Shown piece by piece: positions 22,378-34,528 of a stretch of 64,000 bases of DNA. Position numbers and translations under genes: made by a program. The DNA is taken from assembly GCA_023630585.1 (NCBI GenBank), contig CM042565.1, positions 7,499,513 to 7,563,512 on the forward strand, written 5' to 3'. Each line of letters begins with the position of its first letter. Position 1 is the stretch's first letter. The DNA comes from Cranoglanis bouderius. Lineage: Eukaryota; Chordata; Actinopteri; Siluriformes; Cranoglanididae. Below the pieces are notes generated by a model that saw nothing but the letters and a program-made list of their open reading frames with translations, was not told where the DNA came from and searched no databases.

Positions 22378-25300
22378 CTATTTTTGGTTTTTCCATTGTC
22401 TCAGAATATCTTCAGCCGCTTTGAGGGTGGAGTCATCCTTTTTTATAAAGAAAAAGAAAAAAATATTAATATTTAGGGGGAATTCCATGTCCCAGCATCA
22501 TGAAATCTCATTTATTATACTGTCTGCACATATATGCAGATCATAAACAAATACTTTTTTAAAATCAACGAACTGGTATGATTTTAATCAATTGAAATTT
22601 ATCAGAAAGAATACTAAAACGTAAGGTACAAGGTACATGAGTGGATCTTGATTAATTAAAATCTAATGTACACCAATTGCTTTATTTTCCCTGTATTATT
22701 CAGATTATTTATTGTACACTATATGGGCAAAATGTAGACACCTGACCATCACACCCATATGGGTGTTGGACATCTCACTACAAAACAATGGACATTAATA
22801 TGGTGTATGTCTCACTACAATATGCTGCTATAACAACCTCCACTCTTCTGGGAAGGCTTTCTACTAGATTTTAGAGCATACCTGTGGGGATTTCTGCTCA
22901 TTCAGCCAAAAGAGCATGAGTGCGGTCAGGCACTGATGTCGGGCGAGGAGACCTGGGGTGCATTCGGCATTCCAATTAATCCCAAAGGTGTTCAGTTGGG
23001 TTTGGGTCAGGGCTGCGTGCAGGCCACCCATTTTCTTTCACACCAACCTCAGAAAACCAGGTCTTATTGGACCTCTTTTTGCCCAGGGTCATTGTCATGC
23101 TGGAACAGGTTTGGACCCCCTTAGTTCCAGTGAAGGGAAATTATATTGCTACAACATACATTCTAGCCAAACATTTTGTAGAAGGCTCTTGTATGGGTGT
23201 GATGGTCAGCGGTCCACATACTTTTGGACATATAGTGTATCGTAAGCAACAAATTACCTTGACAAAGCAGAATCTAATGTAGTTCTGAAAATCTGCTCTG
23301 CTTTCTTGGCTGTAAAATGCAGATACAGGGATAGTACCCAAATGCTGAAAGAACATACAAAACACATCCGGTTAATTTTACAATAAATATCAGGTATCAC
23401 TTTGAAAAGGTAAAAGTTTTGTGATTTACAGCTACCTTCTCTTTAATAAGCCACTTGGCAAATCTGGAGTCATAGGGTTCATCCTTGGAGTTTGGAGTGT
23501 CATTCAGGTCAACCTCTACAGGAGAGACACATCAGATTTAATATTGTTCATGTGTCTTAACAGTCTGTGTCCACTGTTTACAAATCCAACTTTCCTACCA
23601 AGCTGCTTTCCTTTTAGTGCTAGGTAAGTTGTTGCAGTTGCTAACTTGATGAAAACTACTAGGGGTGGGTGGTATGACCAAAAATCTATTTCACGGAATG
23701 AGTAATTTTATTTCATGGTAATGATATATATCACGTAAAAAAATAGTCATTCTGGTAAATCAACGGTAAATCGATTGTATGCTTTGATATGCTTCATTTT
23801 AAGATGATAAAACAGGTTACTTGTGCTACTGCTGTGAGCGGGATCATTTGCAGGACACAGTTTGCAAATAACATTTTTCTGCTCTTTGTCAGATTTTGTA
23901 AACCCGAACCACGTCCATATCACTGATGTCGCGCCTCTTTTCATAACAAGTTCCTCCTCCTGCTCAGGATTGGTTTGTGGGACTTTTTCACCAGCATGCT
24001 TATCTTTCTCCATGTTTTTTCCTCTCACAGCTACTCTTATGTACAGCTTCTCTATCATTCTCACGTGCAGAAGAACTACACACAAAGTTAACCACGCCCA
24101 CGAGAAATAGAAAAATCTGTAACGGTAGACATTTTATTCCGCAGTAACAGTATATACCGTCATACCGCCCAGTGCTAACAACTACTAGAAAGTTTTTCTG
24201 CATTTTTTGAAAATTAACCAAGCCAAGGTTTCATCTTCTGAAGTCAGATTCAGTGGTTACGTGCTTGGGGATTGTTAAGAGATATGTATGTTATTCTTCT
24301 TAGTGAGTAATTAGCTGGTACTGTGTGGTTACCTTATGTTACATTTTATATGAAACAGTAGTTTTTTCACTGGTTGTGTTACACTTTGTTTGTTTATTAG
24401 CCCTTATTGTACTGAGCTCCTGTATTAACTTGTACTGGTGGCTTAAGTTTTCACTCCACTGTATACGTACACTGCCTGGCCAAAAATAAAGGTCGCTGTT
24501 TGGATTTAAATAAGCAAATACTTAAGAGCCTATGATTGGATCATTATTGCAGTGATTAATATGTTTCAGCTGGCAACAATTCTTTTAATTAGAAATTGAC
24601 CGATAGTGATTTTTTTTATAACCGATACCGATTTTTTGTATGTTTATGTGCCCGATAACCGATATGCAGAACCGATATTTTTTTCTTCTGTTTTAGATTC
24701 AATGATAACACCACTGAACTGAATAAACGGTTTTATTTATAACAATTTTTTCAATTTAAATTCCTAGGGTTAGGGTTAGGTGCTTAAACTACATATCAAG
24801 CATTTATGTAACACATCTCATTTGTGCATTAATGGTTGTTATGTTAAATAAAGTTTATTAATTAAAGCAAAGCAAGTATACGTTACCTGTGCACACCATT
24901 GGTGAATCAAAACACCCACAAGATGTCGCCATTTATCGGTGAAACCGATATTTAAAAAACAATATCCAATTATGGAAAAATACTTAAATATCGGGAAAAA
25001 TATCGGTAAAACCGATTATCGGTCAATCACTACTTTTAACCCTAACTGATGCAGTGTGTAGCTTCTCCTTTCTTAAACAACCATGTCAGATGACGTATCC
25101 CATGGGTGTGGAAAAGATGTGTTTCAGAAGGGGCAAATCATTCGCCTGCATCAAGCAAAGAAAACAACTAAGAAGATTGCTGAAATTCTTGGAATCGGGT
25201 TAAGAACTGTCCAACGCATTATTAAAACCTGGAGTGGTGAACTGTCAACTTTGAGGAAGAATTGTGGTTGGAAAAATGAATGTTGGCAATGTCAAGATTC

Positions 25301-28300
25301 ATCGGGCTCAAATGGTGAAAGAGTGGTTCAGGGAGCATGAGGAATAATTTTCACAAATGAATTGACCTAATTTTCCCAGTCCTGACCTTAACCCCATTGA
25401 AAGTCTTTGGGATGTGCTGGAGAAGACTAGTTCGACTCTCCCATCCTCAATACAAGATCTCGGCCAACAACTCTGGATGGAAATAAATGTTACGTTGCAC
25501 AAGGTTGTGGAAACAATGCCACATACTGTAATCAAAGCTAAAGGTGGTGAAACGAAATTTTTGAGTGTGCGACTTTTTGGCCAGGCAGTGTATATGTATG
25601 GAAATGAGGACTCACTCAGGCAGGAGATGTCTGTGATCATGAAGTAGCCACCCTCAGGCAGGAAGGGTTGTAGCCCTACGCTCCGCAGACACTCAGCTAG
25701 CCTGAGCCGTTTGATCTGGAGCTGTGTGGGTAGCTGTTTGAAGTAGCTTTCCTCTGTGCCAAACAATTCATATTCCCTCTCAAAAGCCACAGCTACAGCC
25801 TCCTACAAACAAATGTGACCAACAAGAAAAAACATAAAGTATGTTGCAATAGAAAAAGAACAATAAACAAAACAGATTAAAACAATTAAACATGATTAAA
25901 GATGTTTAACAGGCGAGAATTTAATTATTCAATTTATTTTTATATTACATGTATATAGTTGACACTTGTTGTATTGATTTGTATGGTCATAGGTAGGGTT
26001 GTCAAAAGTACCAGTACTTCGGTACCAAGTCGGTACTAAAAAAAATAAAATAAAATAAAAATCATCATATGGTGTATGATAGTACCAGATTTTCACAAGT
26101 ACCGGTAGTACCGGGTCAACCTGGTACTGATGCGCTGTCTGACAGGTAGTCGGTCGGGAACTTTTCATAGGTGCACCGTGCAATTATGGTAGCGGTTGCA
26201 TTATGGATGTTGTAGTATAGTTTAATTCAAGTGTAGGATTGCAAAAAAAAAACATCCTCATTTTTGTTTACTTAATGGTTAGCATACGTGTGTGTAACGC
26301 TAATACGGTCATGTGTCCTTATTAACCATATAATTCTTTTAAAAACATCCACGGCCCACCGGTGGACCTCTGCGTTGTTAAGTGTAAAACTATGCTGTAC
26401 ACAGCTGCTGTGTTTATGTAGGTACTCATGCGATATAAACCAACACTTACAAAACTGAGGCAACTCAACTATGAAGCCTCATAATAGTCCACTGATCCAT
26501 AACATCTCGATAAAAACAGTCTTGTTACACTGGCAAAGGTCCAAACGATCCAATTAATTTAAAATATTTAGTCCAAAACACATTATTACATCAATAAATA
26601 CCTATGGACTATTGCTGAGCCATTTCAAATTATAGGCAGATGTGCTTAATCTTTCACATGTTCTCCGTTATAACTCCGGTTCACTTTCAGCACTTCAATT
26701 TAAAAGACAGTGCGTAAAGATGCCTAATGAGTGGCAAGTGTTTCATTTCAGAAACTTTTTTACATAGTTTGTATTTTTTGCTTGTAATTTATTTAGTTAT
26801 TATTTACTTGAAGGGGGAAAAAAAACTAAGGCCAAAACTTAAAGCATTTTTCAGAAATACTTGAAATATACATATACATTTGTTTTAATTTATTTTAATA
26901 TTTAACTTCATAAATAAGAAGTGTGTGTTGTTCAATTATGGCATATTTTTGTGTTTTGCATGCTTGTAATTTCTTGTTATTTATTTTTATACCTTTTAAT
27001 TACTTGTGGAAAAAAAACACTTGGAACACTTTGAAATACTTGAAGTATACAGAATGGCATTGTTTTTTTTGTTTTTTTTTAAAAAAAAAAACATTTTATA
27101 TTGATATTTAACTTTATTAATAAAATAGTGTGTTGTTCAATTAGCATGTTTTTGTGTTTTGCTTTGGTACTGAAATTGGTACCGAGTACTGTGGAATTTT
27201 ACAGGTATTGCTACCGACTACTGAAATTTTGGTACCGTGACAACCCTAGTCATAGGTATAGTCAAAATCATATGAATGTATTTACTGTATGTTTTTTTCT
27301 TGCCATAACTTTATTTAGCCAAATTATTAAGTGAAAGTCCTTAGTGCCCTGTATACTTGGGATTCCTTGCCATAAGACACATGCCAAGTAAACAGACTAC
27401 ATGGAATATGCTCTTAGGTGTGTTTTTACCTGATTAATAGTGGGACAGTGATACAAGGAGTTCTGATGAACGGTTTGCAGGTGTTTCAGTAGGCGTCCCG
27501 GCCCTATTGCCCAGCCCACCTTAAGCACACATACGATTCAAAACAAATCCATTAAAACCATTAAAACCAAAGGTATAAAATACCAAATAATTTAGTAGCA
27601 GCGAGCAGCAAGTAGTCAGAGGCGTTAATGCCATTCTGTTTGAAAATGCAAATTGCACAGGTGTGTTTACCTAAACATATGATACACATCAAAAAAAAGT
27701 TTTAATCCGTTCCACCACTATTACCTTCAATCCTGTAGCACTGAAGCTCTTGCCTGCACTGCCAACAGTGATGGTACGCTCCCACATGCCCGGAAGATTT
27801 GCTACACTCGAAACACGTATCAAGGTAAACAATTCAGTCCTGAGGTCAATAAAACCTTTCAGCAACCCTTATTACTGTATCATGCATCACACCCTTAACT
27901 GAAAAATCAGTTATATATCGTATACTCAAACACATGATGTTCATGTTCTAAATGTCTCAAAATTCACAGGAATTTTTATTCTTACCTATTTTAATATGTT
28001 GTGCTCCATCATATGTAAGCCACTCGTATACCTCGTCACTGAAGCAAATAACATCATGCTTTATACACAGGTCAGCTATCATCTGCAACTCTTCCCTTTG
28101 AAAGACCTGTGGAATAAATGGTGAGATTGTTCATTTTCATATTTTTTATATGATTTGCAATTATACCTGACTTACCTATTAGTTTCAGTTGTTATCTTAA
28201 AGAATCCTTGATAAATCCGGTGCTTTTAAGTACATAATAAATTTAACCTCTTCTCCATTTTGATTAACAACTTAAGCTATTTAAATCTGGAAGTAAATGG

Positions 28301-31300
28301 GCAAAACTCACCTTGCCTAATGGATTATTGGGATTGTTAATGATGATAGCCTTCGTTCGAGAGTTAAATTTACTGGCTAGCTCGTCAGGACATAACACCC
28401 AGTCAGCACTAGACACAGTTGGACCAGTGACCTTTTTCTGTAAGATATGTACAAGCACCCCAGTTTTTTGTGTAATAATTTGTGATGAATAAATAAATGT
28501 ACATTGTAACTTAAGAAATGTTTCACTTGAACCTTTGAAAGTGAACACTCACAGGCTTCAGGGGGATGTAGACAGGTTTCCCTCCTGCCATTAACGTCAT
28601 GGATTCATAGCAGTCAAAGAAAGGCTCCACAATGATCACCTGGACCACAGTACATGCATGAGAGAGGAGGGAAAAAAGAACATGCGGCTATCACGGATAA
28701 TGATGCTCAAATCTGATCAATTTAACCATACAATCAGTGGCATATAGAAGGTATTTAGGTCACACATATTCAGCTCAAACCATAATAAATAGCACACACA
28801 AACGTACTTCATCGCCCTCATCAACCAGAGCCTGAAAGGCACAGAAAAGGGTCCCATAGGCTCCCACAGAAACCAGTATCTCCTGCATGGGGTCGATTTC
28901 ACGGGCCAAAATCCTCCCAAAGAATTTGGCAAGGATCTTGACAAGAGGTGGATGTCCCTGTGAATCAGACTGCATTTTTACTCAATATAACAGGATTATC
29001 CATGAATAATACAAATAAGCCTGGCTTTCATGTGCATCTGAAAGATTAGTGTGCATTTCTAGGTGAGTTTTTTTTTTTTTACACTTTTACTACTACAGTT
29101 ACTAAACCTTTTTTAGATTATTTATAGATTTTATTTAATTATTACTTCACAAACCCTAAAAGCAAGATAGTAAAAAATTATGAATGAACAAAGAAAGAAA
29201 ATGTAAAAATGCCTTACAAAGGCACGTGTGTACTGGTGCATGGAGGATCCTCCTGTGATGGCATTGCAGAGAGACTCCAAGAGGAAGCTGGGAGGAGAAA
29301 AGTCGGGGAATCCCTGACCCAAGTTCACTACCTTATACTCAGCAACTAGCTTTGTAAATTCCACCCTAGCAGATAAACACAAATAATTACAAGAGGTAAA
29401 TAATTCAAAACATGACAGTGCTTTCAGTACAGTTCATTTCGGCTAGGTACGTCTATGGGTGAAATCTGAGTATTCAGTTAACTAAAGAATTAACTAATAT
29501 TGGCATTTGTACAGTCAGCTCCAGATTTATTGACACCCTTGGTTAAGCTGGATAAAGGAGGTTATGAAAAATGTCTGTGGTTAATTAATCTCACATTAAA
29601 TACACAAAAATGTATTGGCCTGCAATAATCAGGCAGTGGTTATGAAAAATATCTACATGCCAGAAAACGTCCATATTCACTGTTAGGACAATAACTAAGA
29701 AGTTTAAAACAACCAGAACTGTAATAAACCTGCCTGAAAAGGATGCAAGTGTACATGTCCAGTGAGGAGGATGGTTATTTAGGCAAAAATTATGACCTTT
29801 TTAAATATATTTACCAAGGGTATTTTTTTAAATTGTAGAACTGAGTGTAATGGAAACACCAGAAACTATTAAATGCCCTATTTATAAAACTGACATAACA
29901 GCAGCTCATAAATTGTAATTTTCTTTCAGCCTCCTTTATGAAAATGTGCTTAAACCCTGATGAACATTTGGATGGAAAATTACCTGCCAACTTATAACAC
30001 CACTCTAAATAGCAAAGCAGGAGGCAGGAGGAGAACAGAAACATTTCACTGGCTCCAACCTGTAACCCATTCGTATGTTTACACCCATACAGATACTACA
30101 ACATAACTCCCCATTGCAACACACAGGTTTTTTTTTTCTTGTAGGGCGGCAATTACAATGTCAGTGGTTAAAAACTGTCATTCCAGTTGATCTGATTGTG
30201 TTATACAAGGTTGCTTCCCAAATACACCACCATAGTATTTACTGACCTCCTGTTAATTGACCTGTGAAAAGTACTATATGGATATACTAAGGATAAATCT
30301 GAGGATATTGCATAATTGTGTGCTGAACAAATTGCACATAGTTCAGTAGCATGCAGTGTTGAACATAATCCAAAAGTGCAAAAAAGGTTTGTGAGCATGT
30401 AGGATAAATGTGATGGTGTGCAATTGGAGCAACTCGACATGACAAGAGCTAGAAATGTGCATGAGAGGTAAAGGAAATAGTGACCCAAATAACAGGCTTT
30501 TATCGGTGAACAGAAGCCAGAGTCAGGGTCGAGTGCATCTTCAGCCGAAACCAAATGTGCACTTTGGTCATCTTGGAGCATCTTAAGCAAACCTAAAAAA
30601 AAAACTGCCAGTAAATATTTACCACACATTCTTGTCCACTTTCTCAAGCCTTCGTGCATGCAACTGCCGGGACATGTTTGTCTGGAAAAGAAAAGGCACA
30701 TGATAGGTTACAGCCTAAAAAAAATCAGTTAAAGCTGTTTAAGAATCATACATTATGAACTTACATCTTTGATGCTTAAGCCCAATTTAATTTAGCACGT
30801 AGCACTATTATTACTAACAACTACATTATTTATGCAGAAATTAACGCAAAATCAAGGAAAGTCTGAAACATTTGGAGGTGTGTGAAATTTTTCAAAATGA
30901 CAGCAGAGTTTCCGCAGATTTGGGCCAAGACACATCATGAGATGTCATCACAACACGCATTAAGCCAAAGCCCCCTTCAATTCACATGAGTCAAACATGA
31001 GTACAGCTAAAAGGTCTCATTTACCAACAAACATCACCGTGAAGGTCTCCGCAAAACAATTTCTTGCAATTGCAATTTTGCCAATACAAGAATACAAATA
31101 CAAAACAAAAACAAAAACAACACACACAAAAAACTCGCAAAAACCCACAGCAAAATTTTTGGCCGCAACAATCACAAAAAAAAACTCCTGTACGGACTGA
31201 TTTGCCTAAATTTACCCAAATCATTAGGAGTACTGAAAATGCAACCCTCTGGTATTTAAAAAAAAAAAAAAAAAAAAAAAACATTTATTAAGCTGGATAC

Positions 31301-31842
31301 AAAAAAAAATATTCGTTCATATGTGTTTAATAAAACCTTAACACAAAACAAGTCGGCCTATAAATCATATCAACTTGGACCTACTGTATTGTGTTCTGCT
31401 GGAGGAAAGTTCGTGACTAAAAACCTGTATAGCACCAATAAATAGACAAAATAGTATTGTTCACATCTAAATAACTATGGAATCCATGGAATTTATTTTA
31501 CAGTTAAAGGGCTCTCTGGCTACAAACAGTCTGAGAAGTCCCTGGATTAAATAACAAACATTTTTTGCTTAGCAAAAGATTTGATTTCTTCAGCAAACTA
31601 AAGGGCAGCTGAATAAATAATAATAAATAATAAAGTAAAAGATTGCGTTGTTGACAGAAGTGACTCTTGATATTGATACACCACTGTACACACCATCTTA
31701 AGTAAATTTATATAATAAAATATAAAAAATGTCTGGGAGCAGAGACATTTTCTCCACTCTAACCAACCTTGTTCTCCCAGTTCGTAGGAATTACCGATGA
31801 TTTCCAAACTGCAGCACAATTTCCCACCGCTCTCCTAAACAT
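22378..31842 (-). CDS. kyat1: Kynurenine aminotransferase 1 / cysteine-S-conjugate beta-lyase 1, 13 coding exons
   Basis: A PLP-dependent fold-type I aminotransferase that converts kynurenine to kynurenic acid and can cleave cysteine S-conjugates. Coding exons: 31795-31842, 30623-30681, 29218-29365, 28808-28957, 28553-28639, 28312-28437, 27986-28106, 27725-27801, 27430-27519, 25616-25802, 23436-23515, 23258-23344, 22378-22437 (stop TAG). All have GT/AG borders and matching phases, giving 439 aa, or 421 aa from the second Met (human KYAT1 is 422). Landmarks: VVNLGQGFPDFSPP, VGAYGTLFCAFQALVDEGDE, NNPNNPLGK, FSDEVYEW, PLP Lys in GSAGKSFSATG (residue 264), YIRFCFVK with the substrate-carboxylate Arg. 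VHQNSLYHCPT and FEREYELF favour kyat1 over kyat3. The usual ATGWK reads ATGLK. Introns 9 and 10 are full of transposons. Confidence 0.93.
22716..23240 (-). mobile_element. Tc1/mariner remnant, second copy of the 2080 family
   Basis: Ends CACTATATGGGCAAAATG and TTTTGGACATATAGTG are inverted repeats, with GACCATCACACCCATATGGG inside the left one. The minus-strand interior keeps a C-terminal transposase remnant (LLAEWAEIPTGM-like, then LVESLP-like). It lies in the last kyat1 intron and ends about 20 bp from exon 12 (23258). Confidence 0.75.
23660..24177 (-). mobile_element. hAT fragment with BED zinc finger and near-perfect 8-bp target duplication
   Basis: Ends TAGGGGTGGGTGGTATGACC and GGTATGACGG-type inverse (CCGTCATACCGCCCAGTGCTA). 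Flanks are AAAACTAC (23652-23659) and ACAACTAC (24178-24185), 7 of 8 identical. The minus-strand frame 23747-24085 reads VIWTWFGFTKSDKEQ, CKLC and NLFYHLKMKH, a BED-type C2H2 finger (W..F, CxxC, HxxxxH) as found at the N-terminus of hAT transposases. The catalytic domain is missing. In kyat1 intron 10. Confidence 0.85.
24470..25590 (+). mobile_element. Tc1 deletion copy with a nested hAT MITE, beside a kyat1 splice donor
   Basis: Ends CACTGCCTGGCCAAAAATAA and TTTTTGGCCAGGCAGTG, flanked by TA at 24468-24469 and 25591-25592. The plus-strand transposase is internally deleted: 25083-25340 carries the HTH (GQIIRLHQAKKTTKKIAEIL) and 25380-25560 the PDLNPIESLWDVLEK region. The right end stops about 18 bp from the GTGAGT donor of kyat1 exon 10 (25610-25615). 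A hAT-type MITE interrupts its left arm. Confidence 0.88.
24590..25032. mobile_element. hAT-type MITE nested in the Tc1 copy
   Basis: Ends TAGAAATTGACCGATA and TATCGGTCAATCACTA-like are inverted repeats. The flanks are CTTTTAAT (24582-24589) and CTTTTAAC (25033-25040), 7 of 8 identical. Several ACCGATAT/ATATCGGT repeats lie near both ends. The 443 bp hold no open frame of note. Confidence 0.82.
25994..27248. mobile_element. hAT-type element with perfect 8-bp target duplication
   Basis: Begins TAGGGTTGTCAAAAGTACC and ends GGTACCGTGACAACCCTA (inverted), with GTCATAGG at both 25986-25993 and 27249-27256. Subterminal GGTACC/GTACCGG palindromes cluster at both ends. The 1255-bp interior is AT-rich with no recognised transposase. 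It lies in kyat1 intron 9. Confidence 0.9.
29505..29700. mobile_element. Tc1 terminal-repeat remnant
   Basis: TACAGTCAGCTCCAGATTTA then TTGACACCCTTGG has the form of the terminal repeat of the Tc1 family seen at 18975/20740. Only this arm is recognisable. It lies in kyat1 intron 2. Confidence 0.5.
30835..31200 (+). repeat. Dispersed repeat, copy 2 of an inverted pair
   Basis: Plus-strand counterpart of 3611-3985, with the same blocks in the same order and a short AACAAAAACAAAAAC-type expansion inside (about 31090-31120). It lies in kyat1 intron 1. A poly-A run follows at about 31257-31281. Confidence 0.7.
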
Positions 31843-31855
31843 TCCAGGATGCCAT
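31835..31855 (-). promoter_or_regulatory. Short uORF overlapping the kyat1 mitochondrial start
   Basis: ATG at 31855 opens a six-codon frame (MASWNV) ending in TAG at 31835-31837. It overlaps the long-form kyat1 start (ATG at 31842) in another frame. It would matter only if the transcript begins upstream of 31855, which sequence alone cannot show. Confidence 0.5.
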
Positions 31856-32388
31856 TTACACCTTCAAGGAAAGAAATGAATTTGTATAACAGAAGTACAA
31901 CACTTTCTAATTATACAATATGCAAATTCTTACCAACCTCCAAAATAGCCGTTTCATATAAACTGTCACTACATAACCATTGTATCCTTCAGTGGCCTAA
32001 AAAAATTTCAGTACACTACAGCCGGATAGTTTCTGATATAGACTTTTAGCCTGAATGCTAATACAAATCCTGCTTAATACAGAAAGTATGACATAGCGGT
32101 TACCCCGAAGTAGTTAATCGCTTGTCCGTATTATACTGCTGCTAACTTTCATTTCTTCAGTCAGCTGCTGGAACGTCACATGCTGGCTCAATCCCAAACG
32201 CCTCCTTTCTCCCTTTATTGAGGGCACTACACGTGGTAAGTGGTGTTTTTACACTATGTAGTGCACTACGGGACTAATGAGAATCCAGAAAACGTTTAGA
32301 TTCATACATCGAACCCTGACCCTTGAACCTTCTACCGGTGTAGGCGGAGTCTGTCAACCAGGACTCCGAAGTCCGATTTTAAGAGTCA

Positions 32389-33436
32389 CCCTGGGTCCCA
32401 ACTGGCATACTATCAGTATTATAGTATCCGAGATTAGAATTAGTATGTCCCAAATCGGAGTATGTTGAAACGGGTATCCCAAAGGTACTTGGATGGTCCA
32501 CTATTTCCGGTAGATTTTCGAAGTGTGGATCAGTGGACACTTGTTCAGCTAATATTCCCCACAACTACTTGCGCGAGGGAGGAGGAACATTGTGACCGTT
32601 TGTTTTGCCGAATTCAATAGTGCATTTTAGGGAGATGTGAATGAATTGTGGAAAAATAAATCAAGGGAATGATAAATTAAACAGTATAGTATAAATTATA
32701 TAAGGAATAATTAATGAAGAACAGCTGAAATGTAACAAAGTGTGTGCTTATGGTGACAGTGTTCTCTTCCTGGCAACAACGTGCTTAGTGCTAGTCCCAG
32801 TGTCCCAGCATTTGCACACACTTAAAAGTATGTACTTTTTCTTCATAAAAAGGGGGTATTTCCTGTGTTCCCCAGTTCAATATTCTCACATAAAGTAAAC
32901 TTTTCCAAAGGTTTTATGTTGCCAGGACTCATTTTCCCAGGGCCCTATTAACTTTATTACCTTTTAACTTTAAACAACAAAGACACCACTAAAGTAATAA
33001 CACCATACATTTAGTTCAAAATCCATCCTTCATCCACACCTGAAATTTATGAAAGTTATGAACTTGGAAAATTAACTAGGTTGCACATGCTGGACAATCA
33101 TTTGTGCTGCTCTAAAAATAGCTGTTAGTCTACATTCATACATTTATACAGTTGAACTCCTTGCAAGAACAATAGTGAAATATATACACTAAACTGAAGA
33201 AATGCCATACTGTAGCCTAGAAAACAGAGTAAATGGTCATAAAATTAACAAAATATTAAGTATGAACATGTCCCAGCTTTCACTTATGCTGAAGCCTAAC
33301 TCCAGCTTTAAATCACCATGTGTTCATTATGTGCCATATAAATCTGGGGAACATAGGACCCTGGAAACATAGATACAACCCCCCCAAAAAACAAGTACAT
33401 ACTTTTAGTACATTGTATGCCAATTGGGACACAGGG
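32389..33436. mobile_element. MITE-like element with TCA target duplication
   Basis: Starts CCCTGGGTCCCAACTGGCAT; its end, read inverted, is CCCTGTGTCCCAATTGGCAT. That is 20 bp with two differences, flanked by TCA (32386-32388 and 33437-33439). A 3-bp duplication suggests a PIF/Harbinger-like or related DNA transposon, but the class is not certain. It lies just upstream of the kyat1 first exon, so it may sit in its promoter region. No transposase seen. Confidence 0.65.
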
Positions 33437-33439
33437 TCA

Positions 33440-34474
33440 GTTTCATACAATAGTTTTCTCACTTAAAAACAAAACAAAACTGTAAAATAAACCATGTAAT
33501 ATTAAATACATAAAAACAAAATTATGATCGATGTAGTATGAATGACAAGTGATACTGACACATAATTACTCACTCTATACTTCTGATTCAGAATATGTAC
33601 TATGTATATTTATTCATATTTATATTGTAGGGCTAAAATATATCAAGTTAATTACATAGCCCACTGCTCTCCTATAACCAACGACGGAAATAGGTGCAGC
33701 GAAGGTTAATGCGTGTTTTAATGTATGATTTAAACATCTGACTCCATTTAATTGATTATCTGACTCCAATAGAATAATCTTCTAGTTAGTGCTAGAAGTG
33801 TTAGCACTCAGTGTTCTACTAATATTTACTCCTGAGCAGCTTCGAGCGAAGCTTTCATTAAAATGACGTTCCTACGTCAGAGACTTTCATATAGCTTCTT
33901 TATTAAACCATTACGTTGTTAGCTCAGAGGTTTCTATCAACGTGCAATCCTAGGCCTTTCCTATCTTACTTGTCAGAGGTTCTGTTTAAACTTGCAAGTA
34001 TTACCCTTTACTTTTGGCTTGTCAGAGGTTGACCTTAAACGTGTCTAACGTATTATACACTTTTAGTTTAAGAAGCTATTCATAATAAGAATACCAAACA
34101 TAGACACAGAGTATTTAGAAATAGAATAACAAATGGATTTAATATGAGATCACAATGAAAGATACATAAAATAGAGACAAGAATAACTTACAAGATTACA
34201 GTCAGCGTCAGGAACCTAGGATGCAGGATGGTAAAGCGTCTATGGCAAAAGGCCCTTCTGATGTTATAAGCTTTTTTTTTCTCTCTACCAAGCAGATCCT
34301 CTTATACCCTTGACCTTCTTTGAAATGTATAGTGACCAGGATACCAAATAGAGATGAAACAATGTGTTCTATGGCGGGGTGGACCCCATGGTGTTTTAGG
34401 GCAGGGTTATCTCACTTTAAGGAACTGTATGTTAATTAAGTTCCCGAGAATGAATTCATGCAAATCAGGGGGTG

Positions 34475-34528
<54 letters not shown>

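Noticed and set aside
30201..30701. 166-aa open frame
   Set aside because: It contains the real kyat1 exon 2 (30623-30681) only in part. The rest is intron read through, with no homology.
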